A stretch of DNA of 64,000 bases from Lysobacteraceae bacterium NML91-0213 (GCA_002798175.1 NWQL01000005.1:36538-100537), one strand, 5' to 3'; positions 9,341 through 20,855 are shown, counted from the first letter of the stretch. The notes: generated by a model not told the origin, from the sequence alone. Numbers and translations are program-made.

Positions 9341-9569
9341 CGATCGCGGCCAAGGCCGCTCCCACGGTGCCCCTGTGGGAGCGCGCTCGCGCGCGATGCC
9401 TGCGCCTGGATCGCGGCCAGGGCTGCTCCCACCGCGCCTCTGTGGGAGCGCGCTCGCGCGCGATGCCCGCGACCGGATCGCGGCCAAGGCCGCTCCCACG
9501 GCTGCCTCTGTGGGAGCGCGCTTGCGCGCGATGCCTGCGACTGGATCGCGGCCGAGGCCGCTCACATGG
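9341..9569. repeat. REP array 4 upstream of the RAYT gene, period 67-68 bp
   Basis: Heads at about 9375, 9442 and 9510 (GTGGGAGCGCGC) alternate with inverted GATCGCGGCCAAGGCCGCTC tails. The spacing is shorter than in the other arrays (110, 133 and 89). The array fills the gap between the RAYT start and the NTF2-like gene. Nothing else was seen in 9244-9591. Confidence 0.88.
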
Positions 9570-9591
9570 GCCTCCGGGGACGGGGCCGGTC

Positions 9592-10020
9592 TCAGCCGCC
9601 GACCTGGGCGATCCAGTCCTGCAGGTTGTAGTAGTTGCTCACCCGCGCGATCCGACCATCGCGGATCGCGAAGAACGCACCGCCCGGCAGCACGTAGCGC
9701 TGCCCGCGCGCCTCCGGCAGGCCCTCGTCGGTGCTGCGGTATTCGCCATGCACCACGTATTCGGCCGCCGCGCGTTCGCCGTCGGGCGAGGCCATCACCA
9801 CGATGTCGTGCAGCTGTTCGGCGTAGTGCGCATCCATCCGCGCCAGGAACGCGGCGAACGCGGCGCGGCCCTCCTCGCGGCGGCCCTGGTTGAGGTCGTG
9901 GACGACGTCATCGGACAGCAGCCGCAGCATGCCGTCCCAGTCGGCGCGGTTGAACGCGGCGTAATAGGCAAGCACCAGTTCGGTGGCGCGGTCGTGGCGG
10001 CGCGTGCCGTCGATCTTCAT
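9592..10020 (-). CDS. NTF2-like/SnoaL-fold protein (ketosteroid isomerase-related)
   Basis: A 142-residue cytosolic protein with the layout of the NTF2/SnoaL fold: an N-terminal helix (LVLAYYAAFNRADWDGML), the LLSDDVVHDLNQG strand, and a C-terminal DGRIARVSNYYN strand pair. Members of this superfamily include isomerases, hydrolases and ligand-binding proteins, so the substrate cannot be named. A single gene transcribed leftward, separated by a short gap from the YdcF-like gene upstream. Confidence 0.75.
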   Translation of the reverse strand: MKIDGTRRHDRATELVLAYYAAFNRADWDGMLRLLSDDVVHDLNQGRREEGRAAFAAFLARMDAHYAEQLHDIVVMASPDGERAAAEYVVHGEYRSTDEGLPEARGQRYVLPGGAFFAIRDGRIARVSNYYNLQDWIAQVGG

Positions 10021-10045
10021 GGCGGCGATCCGTATGGCGGGCAGG

Positions 10046-10669
10046 TCATGGTAGCGCGTGGCTGCCGGTCAGCCGGGTCCAGTGGTCGCGGTGGAAGAAG
10101 TACACCTCGCGGGCAAGGAAGCGCCAGCTGGTCTGCCAGCTGCGGAAGCGCGTGGTCGGCGTTGCCGAGCCATGCGCACGGATGCCTTCGCGGCGCGCCA
10201 GCCGCAGTGCGCGTGCCATGTGCAGCGGATCGCTGACCACGATCGCGGTATGCAGGCCGTGGTCCTGCATCAGACGCCGCGCCTGGCGCAGGTTGTCATG
10301 GGTGGTGCGCGAGATGCTTTCGATGAGGATCGCCTCCGCCGGCACGCCGTTGCGCACGGCATAGCGGCGCGCCACCTGTGATTCCGAGAACCGCGCGCCG
10401 ATGCCGCCATAGCCGCCGGTGAAGATCAGCCGCGGTGCCAGCCCGCGTTCGTAGAGGTCGAGGCCATGGCGGATGCGCTCCTCGAACACCGGTGAGGGCC
10501 GTGCGTCGTAGGCGGCGGCGCCAAGCACGATGATCGCGTCGGCCGGGCCGGCGTCGTCGCGGCCACCGACATAGAGGATGTAGGCCGCCACCGCGCCCAG
10601 CCACAGCACGGCGAGCAGCACCAGCCTCAGCAGCCAGCGCAGCGGCCCGGCGCGCCGACGACGCCTCAC
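10046..10669 (-). CDS. YdcF/SanA/ElyC-family (DUF218) membrane protein
   Basis: A 207-residue protein with an Arg-rich N-terminus, one membrane helix (about 10-32) and a DUF218 domain with ADAIIVLGAAAYD, TGGYGG, ESISRTTHDNLRQA and VVSDPLHMARA motifs. Family members act at the cell envelope in peptidoglycan or enterobacterial-antigen homeostasis, but the reaction is not established. The GTG start at 10669 overlaps the TGA of the dehydratase gene (GTGA), so the two genes are coupled although their functions look unrelated. Confidence 0.8.
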   Translation of the reverse strand: MRRRRRAGPLRWLLRLVLLAVLWLGAVAAYILYVGGRDDAGPADAIIVLGAAAYDARPSPVFEERIRHGLDLYERGLAPRLIFTGGYGGIGARFSESQVARRYAVRNGVPAEAILIESISRTTHDNLRQARRLMQDHGLHTAIVVSDPLHMARALRLARREGIRAHGSATPTTRFRSWQTSWRFLAREVYFFHRDHWTRLTGSHALP

Positions 10670-11622
10670 GCCTGGCCTGCGCGCACGAGCGCGGCAAGGT
10701 CGGCATTGCCACCGCTCAGGATCACCCCGACCCGTTGCCCGGCAAACCGCTGCGGGGCGGCCAGCACCGCCGCCAGCGCGACCGCGGCGGAGGGTTCGAC
10801 CAGCTGTTTCATCCGATGCCAGACCAGTCGCATCGCCGCGAGCACGGCTTCGTCGTCGACGGTCACCACCTCGACGCCGGCCGCGCGCAGGATCCCGAAA
10901 TTGGGCCTGCCGATCGCGGCGCGCAGGCCGTCGCAGACCGTATCGGGAACGATGTCGGTGATGCGCTCGCCCGAGGCCAGCGAACGCGCGGCATCGTCGG
11001 CGCCGCTGGGCTCGGCCAGCACCAGGCGCGTGCCCGGCGCACGCCCGGCCAGCGCGATGGCGGTGCCTGCGGCCAGCCCGCCACCGCCCACCGGCAACAC
11101 CACCGTGTCGAGCGGCCCGCTGGCGGCCAGCAGCTCGAGCACCGCGGTGCCCTGGCCGGCGATCACCCGTGCGTCCTCGTAGGGATGCACGAGGGTGGCG
11201 CCGGTGTGGCGCTGCAGGGCGTCGCAGGCCGCTTCGCGCGCGGCCAGCGTGGATTCGCAGCGATGCAGCGCGGCCCCGTAGCCGGCGATCGCGGAGAGCT
11301 TGCCGGGCACCGCGTTCGCCGGGGTCACCACGTGGCAGGGAATGCCGCGCGACAGTGCCGCCAGTGCCAGCGCGGCACCGTGGTTGCCCGAGGAGTGGGT
11401 GACCACGCCACGCGCGGCATCGGCCTCGTCCAGGGCCCATACCGCATTGCACGCACCGCGGAACTTGAACGCCCCCACCCGTTGCAGATGCTCGGCCTTG
11501 AAGTGCAGGTTGCAGCCGGCGATCGCGTCGATCGAGCGCGCCTGCAGGACCGGGGTGACGTGCGCGTGTGGCGCGATCCGCGCGGCGGCGTCGAGGACGT
11601 CGTCGAAGGTGGGCTGCTGCAT
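10666..11622 (-). CDS. PLP-dependent threonine/serine dehydratase or serine racemase-like enzyme
   Basis: A fold-type II PLP enzyme of 318 residues. It has the PLP lysine in GAFKFRGA (Lys53 from the ATG at 11622), the phosphate-binding SSGNHGAALA, the glycine loop VGGGGLAAG and a C-terminal LSGGNAD. There is no ACT regulatory domain, so it resembles catabolic threonine dehydratase or serine racemase rather than IlvA. An in-frame ATG at 11655 would add eleven residues that look unconserved. Coupled to the downstream YdcF-like gene by a 4-base overlap. Confidence 0.85.
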   Translation of the reverse strand: MQQPTFDDVLDAAARIAPHAHVTPVLQARSIDAIAGCNLHFKAEHLQRVGAFKFRGACNAVWALDEADAARGVVTHSSGNHGAALALAALSRGIPCHVVTPANAVPGKLSAIAGYGAALHRCESTLAAREAACDALQRHTGATLVHPYEDARVIAGQGTAVLELLAASGPLDTVVLPVGGGGLAAGTAIALAGRAPGTRLVLAEPSGADDAARSLASGERITDIVPDTVCDGLRAAIGRPNFGILRAAGVEVVTVDDEAVLAAMRLVWHRMKQLVEPSAAVALAAVLAAPQRFAGQRVGVILSGGNADLAALVRAGQA

Positions 11623-11749
11623 CCGCGCAAGCCTACCGGAGGCGGTTGGGTTCATCTATCGCAACGGCGTGGGCATGATGGGTGGAGGGTTAAGCACGGA
11701 TTCAATGCGCGGCGCCGAAGCTGGGGTCCGATCACACAGGGGCGGTCAC

Positions 11750-12394
11750 ATGAAACTTCGCGTTCTTGGACTTGCCACCGCGGCACTCGCCGTGGCGCTG
11801 CTCGGTGGCTGCGCGAGCTACGGCTACCAGGGTGGCAGCGGCGATTACTACTACGGCCGCGGCGCGGCCGCCCATCCCGGTTACTACGGTTACGGCGCGC
11901 CCTATGGCAGCGTCGGCTACGGGCGCTACGGTGGCGGGTGGAGCGGCGGCGTGCGCTATGGCTCCCCGTACTACTACGGTCGCCCGGGTTATCTGTACCA
12001 CCCCGGCTACTACTACCGCCGTCCCGTCGTGGTCCATCCGCGCCCCGGCCATGGCCACCAGCCGCCGCAGCGCCCGCCGCAGGAGAGCTCCGGCCGGCCG
12101 CCATGGCGGGACCTCGGCAACACGGTGCGCCGGGTCGAGCATCGCGAGCGGCCGCAGCGCGTCACATCCCAGCCCAGGATGGGCGCTCCGCGCCCGGAAA
12201 GCGTGCGGGGCCCTGCACCGCAGACGCGTTCCGGTGGTGCGCCGTGGCGCGGTGGCGCCGAACGCGGGCATGCGCCCCGTCCCGCCGGCGAAGGCCGGCC
12301 GGTGCGGTCGCCGACCCGGCAGATGGCACCGCGCGCACCCGAGCGCGTCATGAGAGCGTCGGATGGAGACGTGAGTCGCAATGTGGAGCGATGA
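11750..12394 (+). CDS. Tyr/Gly-rich lipoprotein of unknown function
   Basis: The 214-residue product begins with a lipoprotein signal (VALLGGC, lipid-modified Cys near residue 22). It is followed by a Gly/Tyr/Ser-rich stretch (about 23-90, many YYYG and GYG units) and a Pro/Arg-rich C-terminal half that is probably disordered. An AGGGGC sequence precedes the ATG at 11750. Low complexity prevents a family assignment. Such proteins occur at the envelope of many proteobacteria, but the role is unknown. Confidence 0.6.
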   Translation: MKLRVLGLATAALAVALLGGCASYGYQGGSGDYYYGRGAAAHPGYYGYGAPYGSVGYGRYGGGWSGGVRYGSPYYYGRPGYLYHPGYYYRRPVVVHPRPGHGHQPPQRPPQESSGRPPWRDLGNTVRRVEHRERPQRVTSQPRMGAPRPESVRGPAPQTRSGGAPWRGGAERGHAPRPAGEGRPVRSPTRQMAPRAPERVMRASDGDVSRNVER

Positions 12395-12603
12395 ACGGTC
12401 GTTCCGGGCCTTGCGCCCGACGCCTTCGCGACGCAAGCTAGCCACGCACTGACGGCCAGCGTCGCAAAGCGCCCTCAAGTGAAGGTTTCGTAAAGGCTCA
12501 ATGTCGATTCCCGGTGGGGACTTCCGGATCCCCCCTGTTCCGCTCCGCCGGGAATCGGCACCCCTGCAGTCCGGCAGCCACGCCCCGAGCGCTGGCCGCG
12601 GAC

Positions 12604-12641
12604 AAAAAAACGGGGCCGGATGTCCCCCGACATCCGGCCCC
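12604..12641 (-). terminator. Strong intrinsic terminator facing the minus strand
   Basis: The stem GGGGCCGGATGTC (12612-12624) pairs perfectly with 12629-12641 around a four-base loop. On the minus strand the stem is followed by seven T residues (A-tract at 12604-12610). There is no T-run on the plus-strand side. The upstream plus-strand lipoprotein gene therefore does not obviously use it. Confidence 0.8.
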
Positions 12642-12719
12642 TTCGCTTCCCCGGTCTGCGCTTGGCCGACCCTGTTCCATCTCGGCCACGCCCCCCTTGG
12701 CGCTGCCTCGCCGGGTGCA
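12604..12719 (-). ncRNA. Candidate small RNA upstream of mnmG, minus strand
   Basis: Read on the minus strand, a sigma-54-like promoter (12731-12747) is followed after about 12 bases by roughly 115 bases ending in a perfect 13-bp hairpin and seven T residues. No minus-strand gene exists between here and the mnmG start, so promoter and terminator bracket only this stretch. The predicted RNA contains several GGA and GGGG motifs. Size, boundaries and existence are inferred from signals alone; no known family is recognised. Confidence 0.4.
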
Positions 12720-12730
12720 TGGATACCGTT

Positions 12731-12747
12731 CGCAGGAAGCGTGCCAA
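12731..12747 (-). promoter_or_regulatory. Sigma-54-like promoter (TTGGCAC-N5-CTGC)
   Basis: On the minus strand the sequence TTGGCACGCTTCCTGCG matches the -24/-12 pattern TGGCAC-N5-TTGC with one mismatch and the correct ten-base spacing between GG and GC. It points toward the terminator at 12604-12641. A chance match in GC-rich DNA is possible, and no enhancer site was identified. Confidence 0.4.
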
Positions 12748-12844
12748 CCGCATCGTGGCGCGGATGCGACAATAGCCGGCCCTCCATTCCCGTCCGGATG
12801 CCGCCACTGACGGCGCGACGCGACGGCTTTCCGACGCCTGCCGC

Positions 12845-14776
12845 ATGAGCGACTCCTTCTACTGCTACGACGTGATCGTGATCGGCGGCGGCCACGCCGG
12901 CACCGAGGCCGCGCTGGCGGCCGCGCGTGCCGGGGCGCGCTGCCTGCTGCTGACCCACAACATCGAGACCGTGGGCGCGATGAGCTGCAACCCGGCCATC
13001 GGCGGCATCGGCAAGGGCCACCTGGTGCGCGAGATCGATGCCATGGGCGGGGTGATGGCGCGCGCGGCCGATGCCGCCGGCATCCAGTGGCGGCGCCTCA
13101 ACGCCAGCAAGGGGCCGGCGGTGCGCGCCACCCGTTGCCAGGCCGACCGCGCGCTGTATCGCGCGTTCGTGCGCCGCGCGGTGGAATCGCAACCCGGGCT
13201 CACCGTGTTCCAGGCCGCGGTCGACGACCTGCTGATCGACGGCGATGCCGTGCATGGGGTGCTCACCCAGACCGGGCTGCGGTTCGAGGCGCCCGCGGTG
13301 GTGCTGACCGCCGGCACCTTCCTCGCCGGGCGCGTGCACGTGGGCGAGACCCAATACGACGCCGGCCGCGCCGGCGATCCGCCGGCGACCACGCTGGCAG
13401 CGCGCCTGCGCGAGCGCCCGTTCGCGGTGGGCCGGCTCAAGACCGGCACCCCGCCGCGCATCGACGGCCGCAGCCTCGACTATTCGGTGATGCAGCCGCA
13501 GCCCGGCGACGAGCCGCGTCCGGTGTTCTCGTTCATGGGCAGCCACGCCGACCAGCCGCGGCAGGTGCCGTGCTGGATCACCCACACCACGCAGCGCACC
13601 CACGACATCATCCGCGGCGCGCTGCACCGCTCGCCGCTGTATTCCGGGCAGATCGAAGGCACCGGCCCGCGCTACTGCCCGTCGATCGAGGACAAGGTGG
13701 TGCGCTTCGCGGAAAAGGACAGCCACCAGATCTTCGTCGAGCCCGAAGGCCTGGACGTCACCGAGATCTATCCCAACGGCATCTCCACCTCGCTGCCGTT
13801 CGACGTGCAGCTGGAACTGGTGCGTTCGATCACCGGTTTCGGGCAGGCGCATATCACCCGCCCGGGCTATGCGATCGAATACGACTACTTCGACCCGCGC
13901 GGCCTGAAGCCGACGCTGGAAACCCGCCAGGTCGTCGGGCTGTACTTCGCCGGGCAGATCAACGGCACCACCGGTTACGAGGAGGCCGCCGCGCAGGGGC
14001 TGGTGGCCGGCCTCAACGCCGCGCGTGCGGTGCGCGGCCTGGACGGCTGGGCACCGCGTCGCGACCAGGCCTATATCGGCGTGCTGATCGACGACCTGAT
14101 CACCCATGGCACCACCGAGCCCTACCGCATGTTCACCAGCCGCGCCGAGTACCGGCTGCAGCTGCGCGAGGACAACGCCGACCTGCGGCTGACCCCCATC
14201 GGCCGCGGGCTGGGCGTGGTGGACGATGCCCGCTGGTCGCGCTTCGAGGCACGGCGTACCGCGCTGGAAGCCGAGACCGCGCGGCTGCGCTCGCTGTGGG
14301 CCTCGCCCCACAACGCCGCCGGGCGCGATGTCATCGCCCGGCTGGGCATCGAGCTGCGGCGCGAGACCAGTGCGCTCGACCTGCTGCGCCGCCCGGAGCT
14401 CGACTACGCCACGCTGGTGGCGGTGCCGTCGCTGGCACCGCCGCAACCGCTGCCGCCCGATGTCGCCGAACAGGTGGAGATCGAGACCAGGTACGCCGGC
14501 TACCTCGAGCGCCAGCGTGCGGAAATCGAACGCCAGCAGCGCCATGAGGACACTCCGATGCCGGCGGACTTCGACTATGCGCAGGTGCGTGGGCTGTCGG
14601 CGGAGGTGCGGCAGAAGCTGGAGACGGTGCGGCCGTTGTCGATCGGCCAGGCGCAGCGCATCCAGGGCATGACCCCGGCGGCGATCTCGCTGCTGCTGGT
14701 GCACCTTGAACGTGCACGCCGCGGGCGTGGTGCCGGTGGCGATGCGGATCCGTTGGCGGAAGGCCAGCGCGCCTGA
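12845..14776 (+). CDS. mnmG: tRNA uridine-5-carboxymethylaminomethyl modification enzyme, FAD-binding subunit
   Basis: MnmG (GidA) works with MnmE to modify uridine 34 of several tRNAs. The 643-residue protein has the FAD-binding [11 protein letters not shown] (about 13-23), [15 protein letters not shown], the TGTPPRI loop, the second-domain [16 protein letters not shown] and the C-terminal helical MnmE/tRNA-binding region. Length matches the family. The ATG at 12845 lacks a strong Shine-Dalgarno but gives the canonical N-terminus. Between this gene and the lipoprotein gene there are 450 non-coding bases holding the candidate minus-strand sRNA; I found nothing else there. Confidence 0.96.
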   Translation: MSDSFYCYDVIVIGGGHAGTEAALAAARAGARCLLLTHNIETVGAMSCNPAIGGIGKGHLVREIDAMGGVMARAADAAGIQWRRLNASKGPAVRATRCQADRALYRAFVRRAVESQPGLTVFQAAVDDLLIDGDAVHGVLTQTGLRFEAPAVVLTAGTFLAGRVHVGETQYDAGRAGDPPATTLAARLRERPFAVGRLKTGTPPRIDGRSLDYSVMQPQPGDEPRPVFSFMGSHADQPRQVPCWITHTTQRTHDIIRGALHRSPLYSGQIEGTGPRYCPSIEDKVVRFAEKDSHQIFVEPEGLDVTEIYPNGISTSLPFDVQLELVRSITGFGQAHITRPGYAIEYDYFDPRGLKPTLETRQVVGLYFAGQINGTTGYEEAAAQGLVAGLNAARAVRGLDGWAPRRDQAYIGVLIDDLITHGTTEPYRMFTSRAEYRLQLREDNADLRLTPIGRGLGVVDDARWSRFEARRTALEAETARLRSLWASPHNAAGRDVIARLGIELRRETSALDLLRRPELDYATLVAVPSLAPPQPLPPDVAEQVEIETRYAGYLERQRAEIERQQRHEDTPMPADFDYAQVRGLSAEVRQKLETVRPLSIGQAQRIQGMTPAAISLLLVHLERARRGRGAGGDADPLAEGQRA

Positions 14777-14828
14777 CGGCGCTGGTCCAGGAAGCTCTGC
14801 GGCCAATTGCCCCAGCGCCCTGACCGCG

Positions 14829-14885
14829 GAGAGGCCTCGGCCGCGATTTCCGGTCTACGGGCATCGCGCGCAAGCGCGCTCCCAC
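14829..14885. repeat. Isolated REP doublet after mnmG
   Basis: A degenerate head (GAGAGGCCTCGGCCGCGATT) is followed by a well-conserved inverted tail (GCGCAAGCGCGCTCCCAC). It is the only recognisable element in the 330-base gap between mnmG and the CPYC membrane protein gene; nothing else was seen in 14886-15106. Confidence 0.75.
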
Positions 14886-15106
14886 AGTGGCGACGTCGAA
14901 GCGTCGCCCTTCGGGGCGGCGCGATCCGGTGACCTGCGGCGCCCCGGGGCGATCCTGTCACCGGCCACACATCCGACTGCCTAGCGTCCCGGGTTCAGCG
15001 ATGACGGCGGTGCACCCCGGACCGCTGGCTGACCATCGTGTTCACCGCCGATCCGGAGTGGGCGGACTGAGTGCTGGCGGGCGCGGGGGCGCCGCCGCCC
15101 GCGGAT

Positions 15107-15502
15107 TCAGCGTGGCGGCGCCGGCCGCCACGACCACAGCAGCAGCACCAGGCCGGTGATCAGCAGCGCCGCGCCGGACAGCAGGAACGGGTCGACCACC
15201 CATGGGGTTGCCAGCTTGAACTCGCCGGCGCTCATCCGCCGCCAGCCGCCGAAATGCTGGGTCGCAGCCACCACCGCGCCCAGCACCCCGAGCGCGCTGC
15301 CCAGCCAGCGCACGGGCCAGGCGCGCGGATCCGGCCACAGCAGCAGCAGGCCGAGCAATCCGATGACGCTGCGCTGCACGCGACAGTAGGGACAGGTGTA
15401 GACCAGCCCGGTGAGATCGAGCATCCACGTCGCGATGCTGATCACGATCGCGGCGAGCGCGATCCAGCGCAGGTGGCGGTGCAGCGTGGTCAGCGGAAGC
15501 AT
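15107..15502 (-). CDS. Four-helix membrane protein with a CPYC motif (DsbB-like topology)
   Basis: A 131-residue protein with about four membrane helices (approximately 12-30, 46-57, 66-80 and 107-124). CPYC (Cys37-Cys40) lies in the first loop outside the membrane, the place where DsbB carries its quinone-linked Cys pair. The second Cys pair of DsbB is absent: no cysteine follows CPYC. It could be a half-DsbB partner of a thioredoxin-like protein, or a metal- or redox-sensing membrane protein. The ATG has a GGAG about seven bases upstream. The function is not established. Confidence 0.6.
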   Translation of the reverse strand: MLPLTTLHRHLRWIALAAIVISIATWMLDLTGLVYTCPYCRVQRSVIGLLGLLLLWPDPRAWPVRWLGSALGVLGAVVAATQHFGGWRRMSAGEFKLATPWVVDPFLLSGAALLITGLVLLLWSWRPAPPR

Positions 15503-15558
15503 GTGGATCTCCGTCCGGGCAATGTCGTCTGGCCGTTGGTCGTGGATGTCCCGGGGTG

Positions 15559-17919
<2,361 letters not shown>

Positions 17920-18067
17920 CGGCAACGGCTTTCCGCGGAATCGGGGCAGGTGCCCCGGGGAGCGCGATTGTGGCCCTGCCCCGGCGGCACGGGAACCCGT
18001 TGACAGGGTGGCGCCGGGGCAGGTCGCCGGGCCGGCTGCGGCGCCGAAGCGGGGCCGTTCCCGTGGC

Positions 18068-18442
18068 TCAGAGTTCGCGCACCGCGCTGTCGTCGCGCCG
18101 GCGCCGCCACGGCAGCGGGATGTTGAACAGCATCAGCATCGCCCAGGCGATGCGCCCGGACAGGCTTTCGCGGTCGGGCGCGCGCAACGGTTCACCGTCA
18201 TCGTCCGCATTGTCGTCGAGCGCGAAGGCGCCGGCCTCGATCGCCGCCAGCACCTCGCGCGCCCGCGCGGCCTGCGCCTCGGGCACCCTCAGCTTGGCGC
18301 CGCCGATCGCCAGCCGCCATTCCCAGTTGGCCAGCACGCTGTGGGCATCGTCGAGGCGCGCGTCGATGCCTTCGGCCTGCAGCCGGCCAAGCGCGATCTG
18401 CGCCTCCAGCGAATCGGTGTAGCTGGCGAGGATGACATCCAT
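18068..18442 (-). CDS. DUF2007-family putative signal-transducing protein
   Basis: A 124-residue protein whose N-terminal 70 residues ([27 protein letters not shown], then [15 protein letters not shown]) match the DUF2007 domain, a small ferredoxin-like fold. The C-terminus adds an acidic stretch (DDNADDDGE), a short hydrophobic segment ([12 protein letters not shown]) and basic residues, so it may touch the membrane. The domain's role is unknown. The gene stands alone, divergent from the downstream sialidase-like lipoprotein gene. Confidence 0.75.
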   Translation of the reverse strand: MDVILASYTDSLEAQIALGRLQAEGIDARLDDAHSVLANWEWRLAIGGAKLRVPEAQAARAREVLAAIEAGAFALDDNADDDGEPLRAPDRESLSGRIAWAMLMLFNIPLPWRRRRDDSAVREL

Positions 18443-18498
18443 GCCGCCAGCCTACGCGTCGGCGATACTGCTCGCGACACGTCGAACCGGTTGCCGCC

Positions 18499-19815
18499 AT
18501 GCATATGCGTACCACCGCCCTGCTGCTGTCCTGCGCCCTGCTGGCCGCCTGTGGCAGCGAAACCCCGCGCCTGCAGGCCGCCGACGCCGCCACCCTGGAG
18601 ACACCGGTGCGCATCGAGCCGTGGCTGCTGCCGGCCGCGGAAGGCACCTCGGCGCCGGATCTTGCGGTGGCCGCCGATGGCCGGGTGATGCTGTCGTGGA
18701 TCGATTCGCAGCCGGGTCGCCGCCACCTGTTCCGGTTCTCCAACTGGTGGCCGGACAACGCGCGCTGGGACAGCGCGCCCAAGACCATCGCGCTGGGCAA
18801 CCGCATGTTCGTCAACTGGGCCGACACCCCGCACATCCTCGCCACGCCCGACGGCGCGGTGTGGGCGCACTGGCTGCAGAAGAGCGGCGCCGAGCCGTAT
18901 GCATACGACGTGGCGCTGGCGCGGTCGCGCGATGGCGGCGCGACGTGGACGCCGCCGGTGGTGGTGCACGACGACAACACCCGCACCGAGCACGGATTCG
19001 TGTCGATGTGGCCGCAGGGCGATGCGCTGCTGGGCATCGCCTGGCTCGACGGCCGCGCCACCGCCGGTGCGGGTGATGCGCAGGCACGCGATGCGCATGC
19101 CGGCCAAGCGGGCGGGCACGTCGCCAGCGAACCCGGCGCCGGGGCGATGTCGCTGCGCGCGGCGCTGTTTGACGGCAGCATGCAGCCGGTCCTCGAATCC
19201 ACCCTCGACACCCGTGTCTGCGACTGCTGCCAGACCGATGTCGCGGTGACCGCGAAGGGCCCGCTGCTGGTCTACCGCGGCCGCTCGCCCGAAGAGATCC
19301 GCGACGTGCTGGTGACGCGGCTGGAAGGCAATGTTTGGACCGCACCGAAGCGGGTGCATGCCGATGACTGGCACATGCCGGCCTGCCCGGTGAACGGCCC
19401 GGCGATCGCCGCCGACGGCGACAACGTGGTGGTGGCCTGGTACACCGCGCCGGGCGACGTGCCGCAGGTGCGGCTGGCCCGCAGCGCCGACAGCGGCGAC
19501 AGCTTCGCCGCGCCGCTGGTGCTCGACGAGGGCGACGCGGTGCAGGGGCGGGTGGCGGTCGCGCTCGACCGGCAGCAGGTCCACGTGGCCTGGCTGCGCG
19601 AGGAGGCCGGCGTGCAGACGCTGCTGCTGGCGCGCTACACGCCGGACCTGTCGCGCGAACTGGAGCGCACCACCGTGGCCACCCTGCAGGGCAATGGCCG
19701 TGGCACCGGCTTCCCCAGGCTGGCGGTCAGCAACGGCATCGCGCATCTGGTGTGGACCGAGGTCGTCGACGGCCGTCCGCAACTGCGTGGCGCGCGGTTG
19801 GGCGCTGGCGGCTGA
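18499..19815 (+). CDS. Sialidase/BNR-like beta-propeller lipoprotein
   Basis: The 438-residue product has a lipoprotein signal (LLSCALLAAC, lipid-modified Cys near residue 18) and a body of repeated beta-strand units with one clear Asp-box (SRDGGATW, about 137-144), as in the six-bladed sialidase/BNR propeller. A CDCCQ cysteine cluster near residue 242 is unusual for a sialidase and could bind metal or form disulfides. Arginines of a sialidase active site could not be placed confidently, so enzymatic activity is not claimed. A second in-frame ATG lies two codons downstream. Confidence 0.7.
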   Translation: MHMRTTALLLSCALLAACGSETPRLQAADAATLETPVRIEPWLLPAAEGTSAPDLAVAADGRVMLSWIDSQPGRRHLFRFSNWWPDNARWDSAPKTIALGNRMFVNWADTPHILATPDGAVWAHWLQKSGAEPYAYDVALARSRDGGATWTPPVVVHDDNTRTEHGFVSMWPQGDALLGIAWLDGRATAGAGDAQARDAHAGQAGGHVASEPGAGAMSLRAALFDGSMQPVLESTLDTRVCDCCQTDVAVTAKGPLLVYRGRSPEEIRDVLVTRLEGNVWTAPKRVHADDWHMPACPVNGPAIAADGDNVVVAWYTAPGDVPQVRLARSADSGDSFAAPLVLDEGDAVQGRVAVALDRQQVHVAWLREEAGVQTLLLARYTPDLSRELERTTVATLQGNGRGTGFPRLAVSNGIAHLVWTEVVDGRPQLRGARLGAGG

Positions 19816-19929
19816 TCCCACGCAGGCGCGCTCCCACGGGGGCGTCCGGTCGGACGCGCCTGCGCGCCCTGCCATGGCGTGGACAACCCGGCTGCCATGC
19901 TCGCGCCTCCCGCAATACGGAGCGCGACG

Positions 19930-20850
19930 ATGGACCTGGGCATGGTCGGACTGGGCCGGATGGGTGCCGGCATGGCGCTGCGGCTGCGTCGGGGTGGCCA
20001 CCGGGTGGTCGGCTACGACCCGGACGTGGATGCCGCCGCCGCGGCCGCCGCCGGGGGCATCGGGACGGTCGAATCGCTCGATGCGCTGGTGGCCGCGCTG
20101 GCGCCGCCGCGCACGCTGTGGCTGATGGTGCCGGCGGGCGCGGCGGTGGAATCGACCCTCGAGGTATTGCAGCCACTGCTTGGGGCCGGGGACACCGTGA
20201 TCGAGGGCGGCAACAGCCACTACGCCGACAGCCAGCGTCGCGCCCCGTGGCTGGCCGGGCACGGCATCGGCTGGCTGGATGTCGGCACCAGTGGCGGTAT
20301 CCGCGGCATCGACGCCGGATACAGCATGACCATCGGCGGCGAGGCAGCCCTGGTCGAACGCCTGCAGCCGCTGTTCGCCACCCTGGCACCGTCGGAAGCG
20401 CGCGGCTGGGGCCGGGTCGGCCCGGCCGGTGCCGGCCACTACGCCAAGATGGTCCACAACGGCATCGAGTACGGGCTGATGCAGGCCTTCGCGGAGGGCT
20501 TCGCCATCCTCCACCACAAGCGCGAGTTCGACTTCGACCTCGCCGCGCTGGCCGATATCTGGCGCGAGGGCAGCGTGATCCGCAGCTGGCTGCTCGATCT
20601 TTCAGCGGAATCGCTGCGTGGCAACCCGGCGCTCGCCGGCATTGCGCCGCAGGTGGCGGACTCCGGCGAAGGGCGCTGGACGGTGGCCGAAGCAATCGCG
20701 CTGGACGTGCCGGCGCCGGTGATCACCCATGCGCTGATCGCGCGGCTCAGGTCGCGCGACGACGAGGCGTTCGCCGACCGCCTGCTGGCCGCGCTGCGCG
20801 GTGCCTTCGGCGGCCATGGCGTGCCGGAACGCGGCGAGACCGACCCCTGA
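19930..20850 (+). CDS. gnd: 6-phosphogluconate dehydrogenase (decarboxylating), short form
   Basis: Converts 6-phosphogluconate to ribulose 5-phosphate and CO2. The 306-residue protein matches the shorter GndA/YqeC-type enzymes of about 300-330 residues rather than the 470-residue form. It has the Rossmann motif MVGLGRMGAGMA (4-15), GGNSHYADS, DVGTSGG and the catalytic Lys/Asn segment HYAKMVHNGIEYG. Short-form enzymes are often NAD-linked. The ATG at 19930 has a GGAG upstream and starts right before the nucleotide-binding strand. A perfect palindrome follows the stop, before the convergent DUF2782 gene. Confidence 0.9.
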   Translation: MDLGMVGLGRMGAGMALRLRRGGHRVVGYDPDVDAAAAAAAGGIGTVESLDALVAALAPPRTLWLMVPAGAAVESTLEVLQPLLGAGDTVIEGGNSHYADSQRRAPWLAGHGIGWLDVGTSGGIRGIDAGYSMTIGGEAALVERLQPLFATLAPSEARGWGRVGPAGAGHYAKMVHNGIEYGLMQAFAEGFAILHHKREFDFDLAALADIWREGSVIRSWLLDLSAESLRGNPALAGIAPQVADSGEGRWTVAEAIALDVPAPVITHALIARLRSRDDEAFADRLLAALRGAFGGHGVPERGETDP

Positions 20851-20855
20851 GCGAC

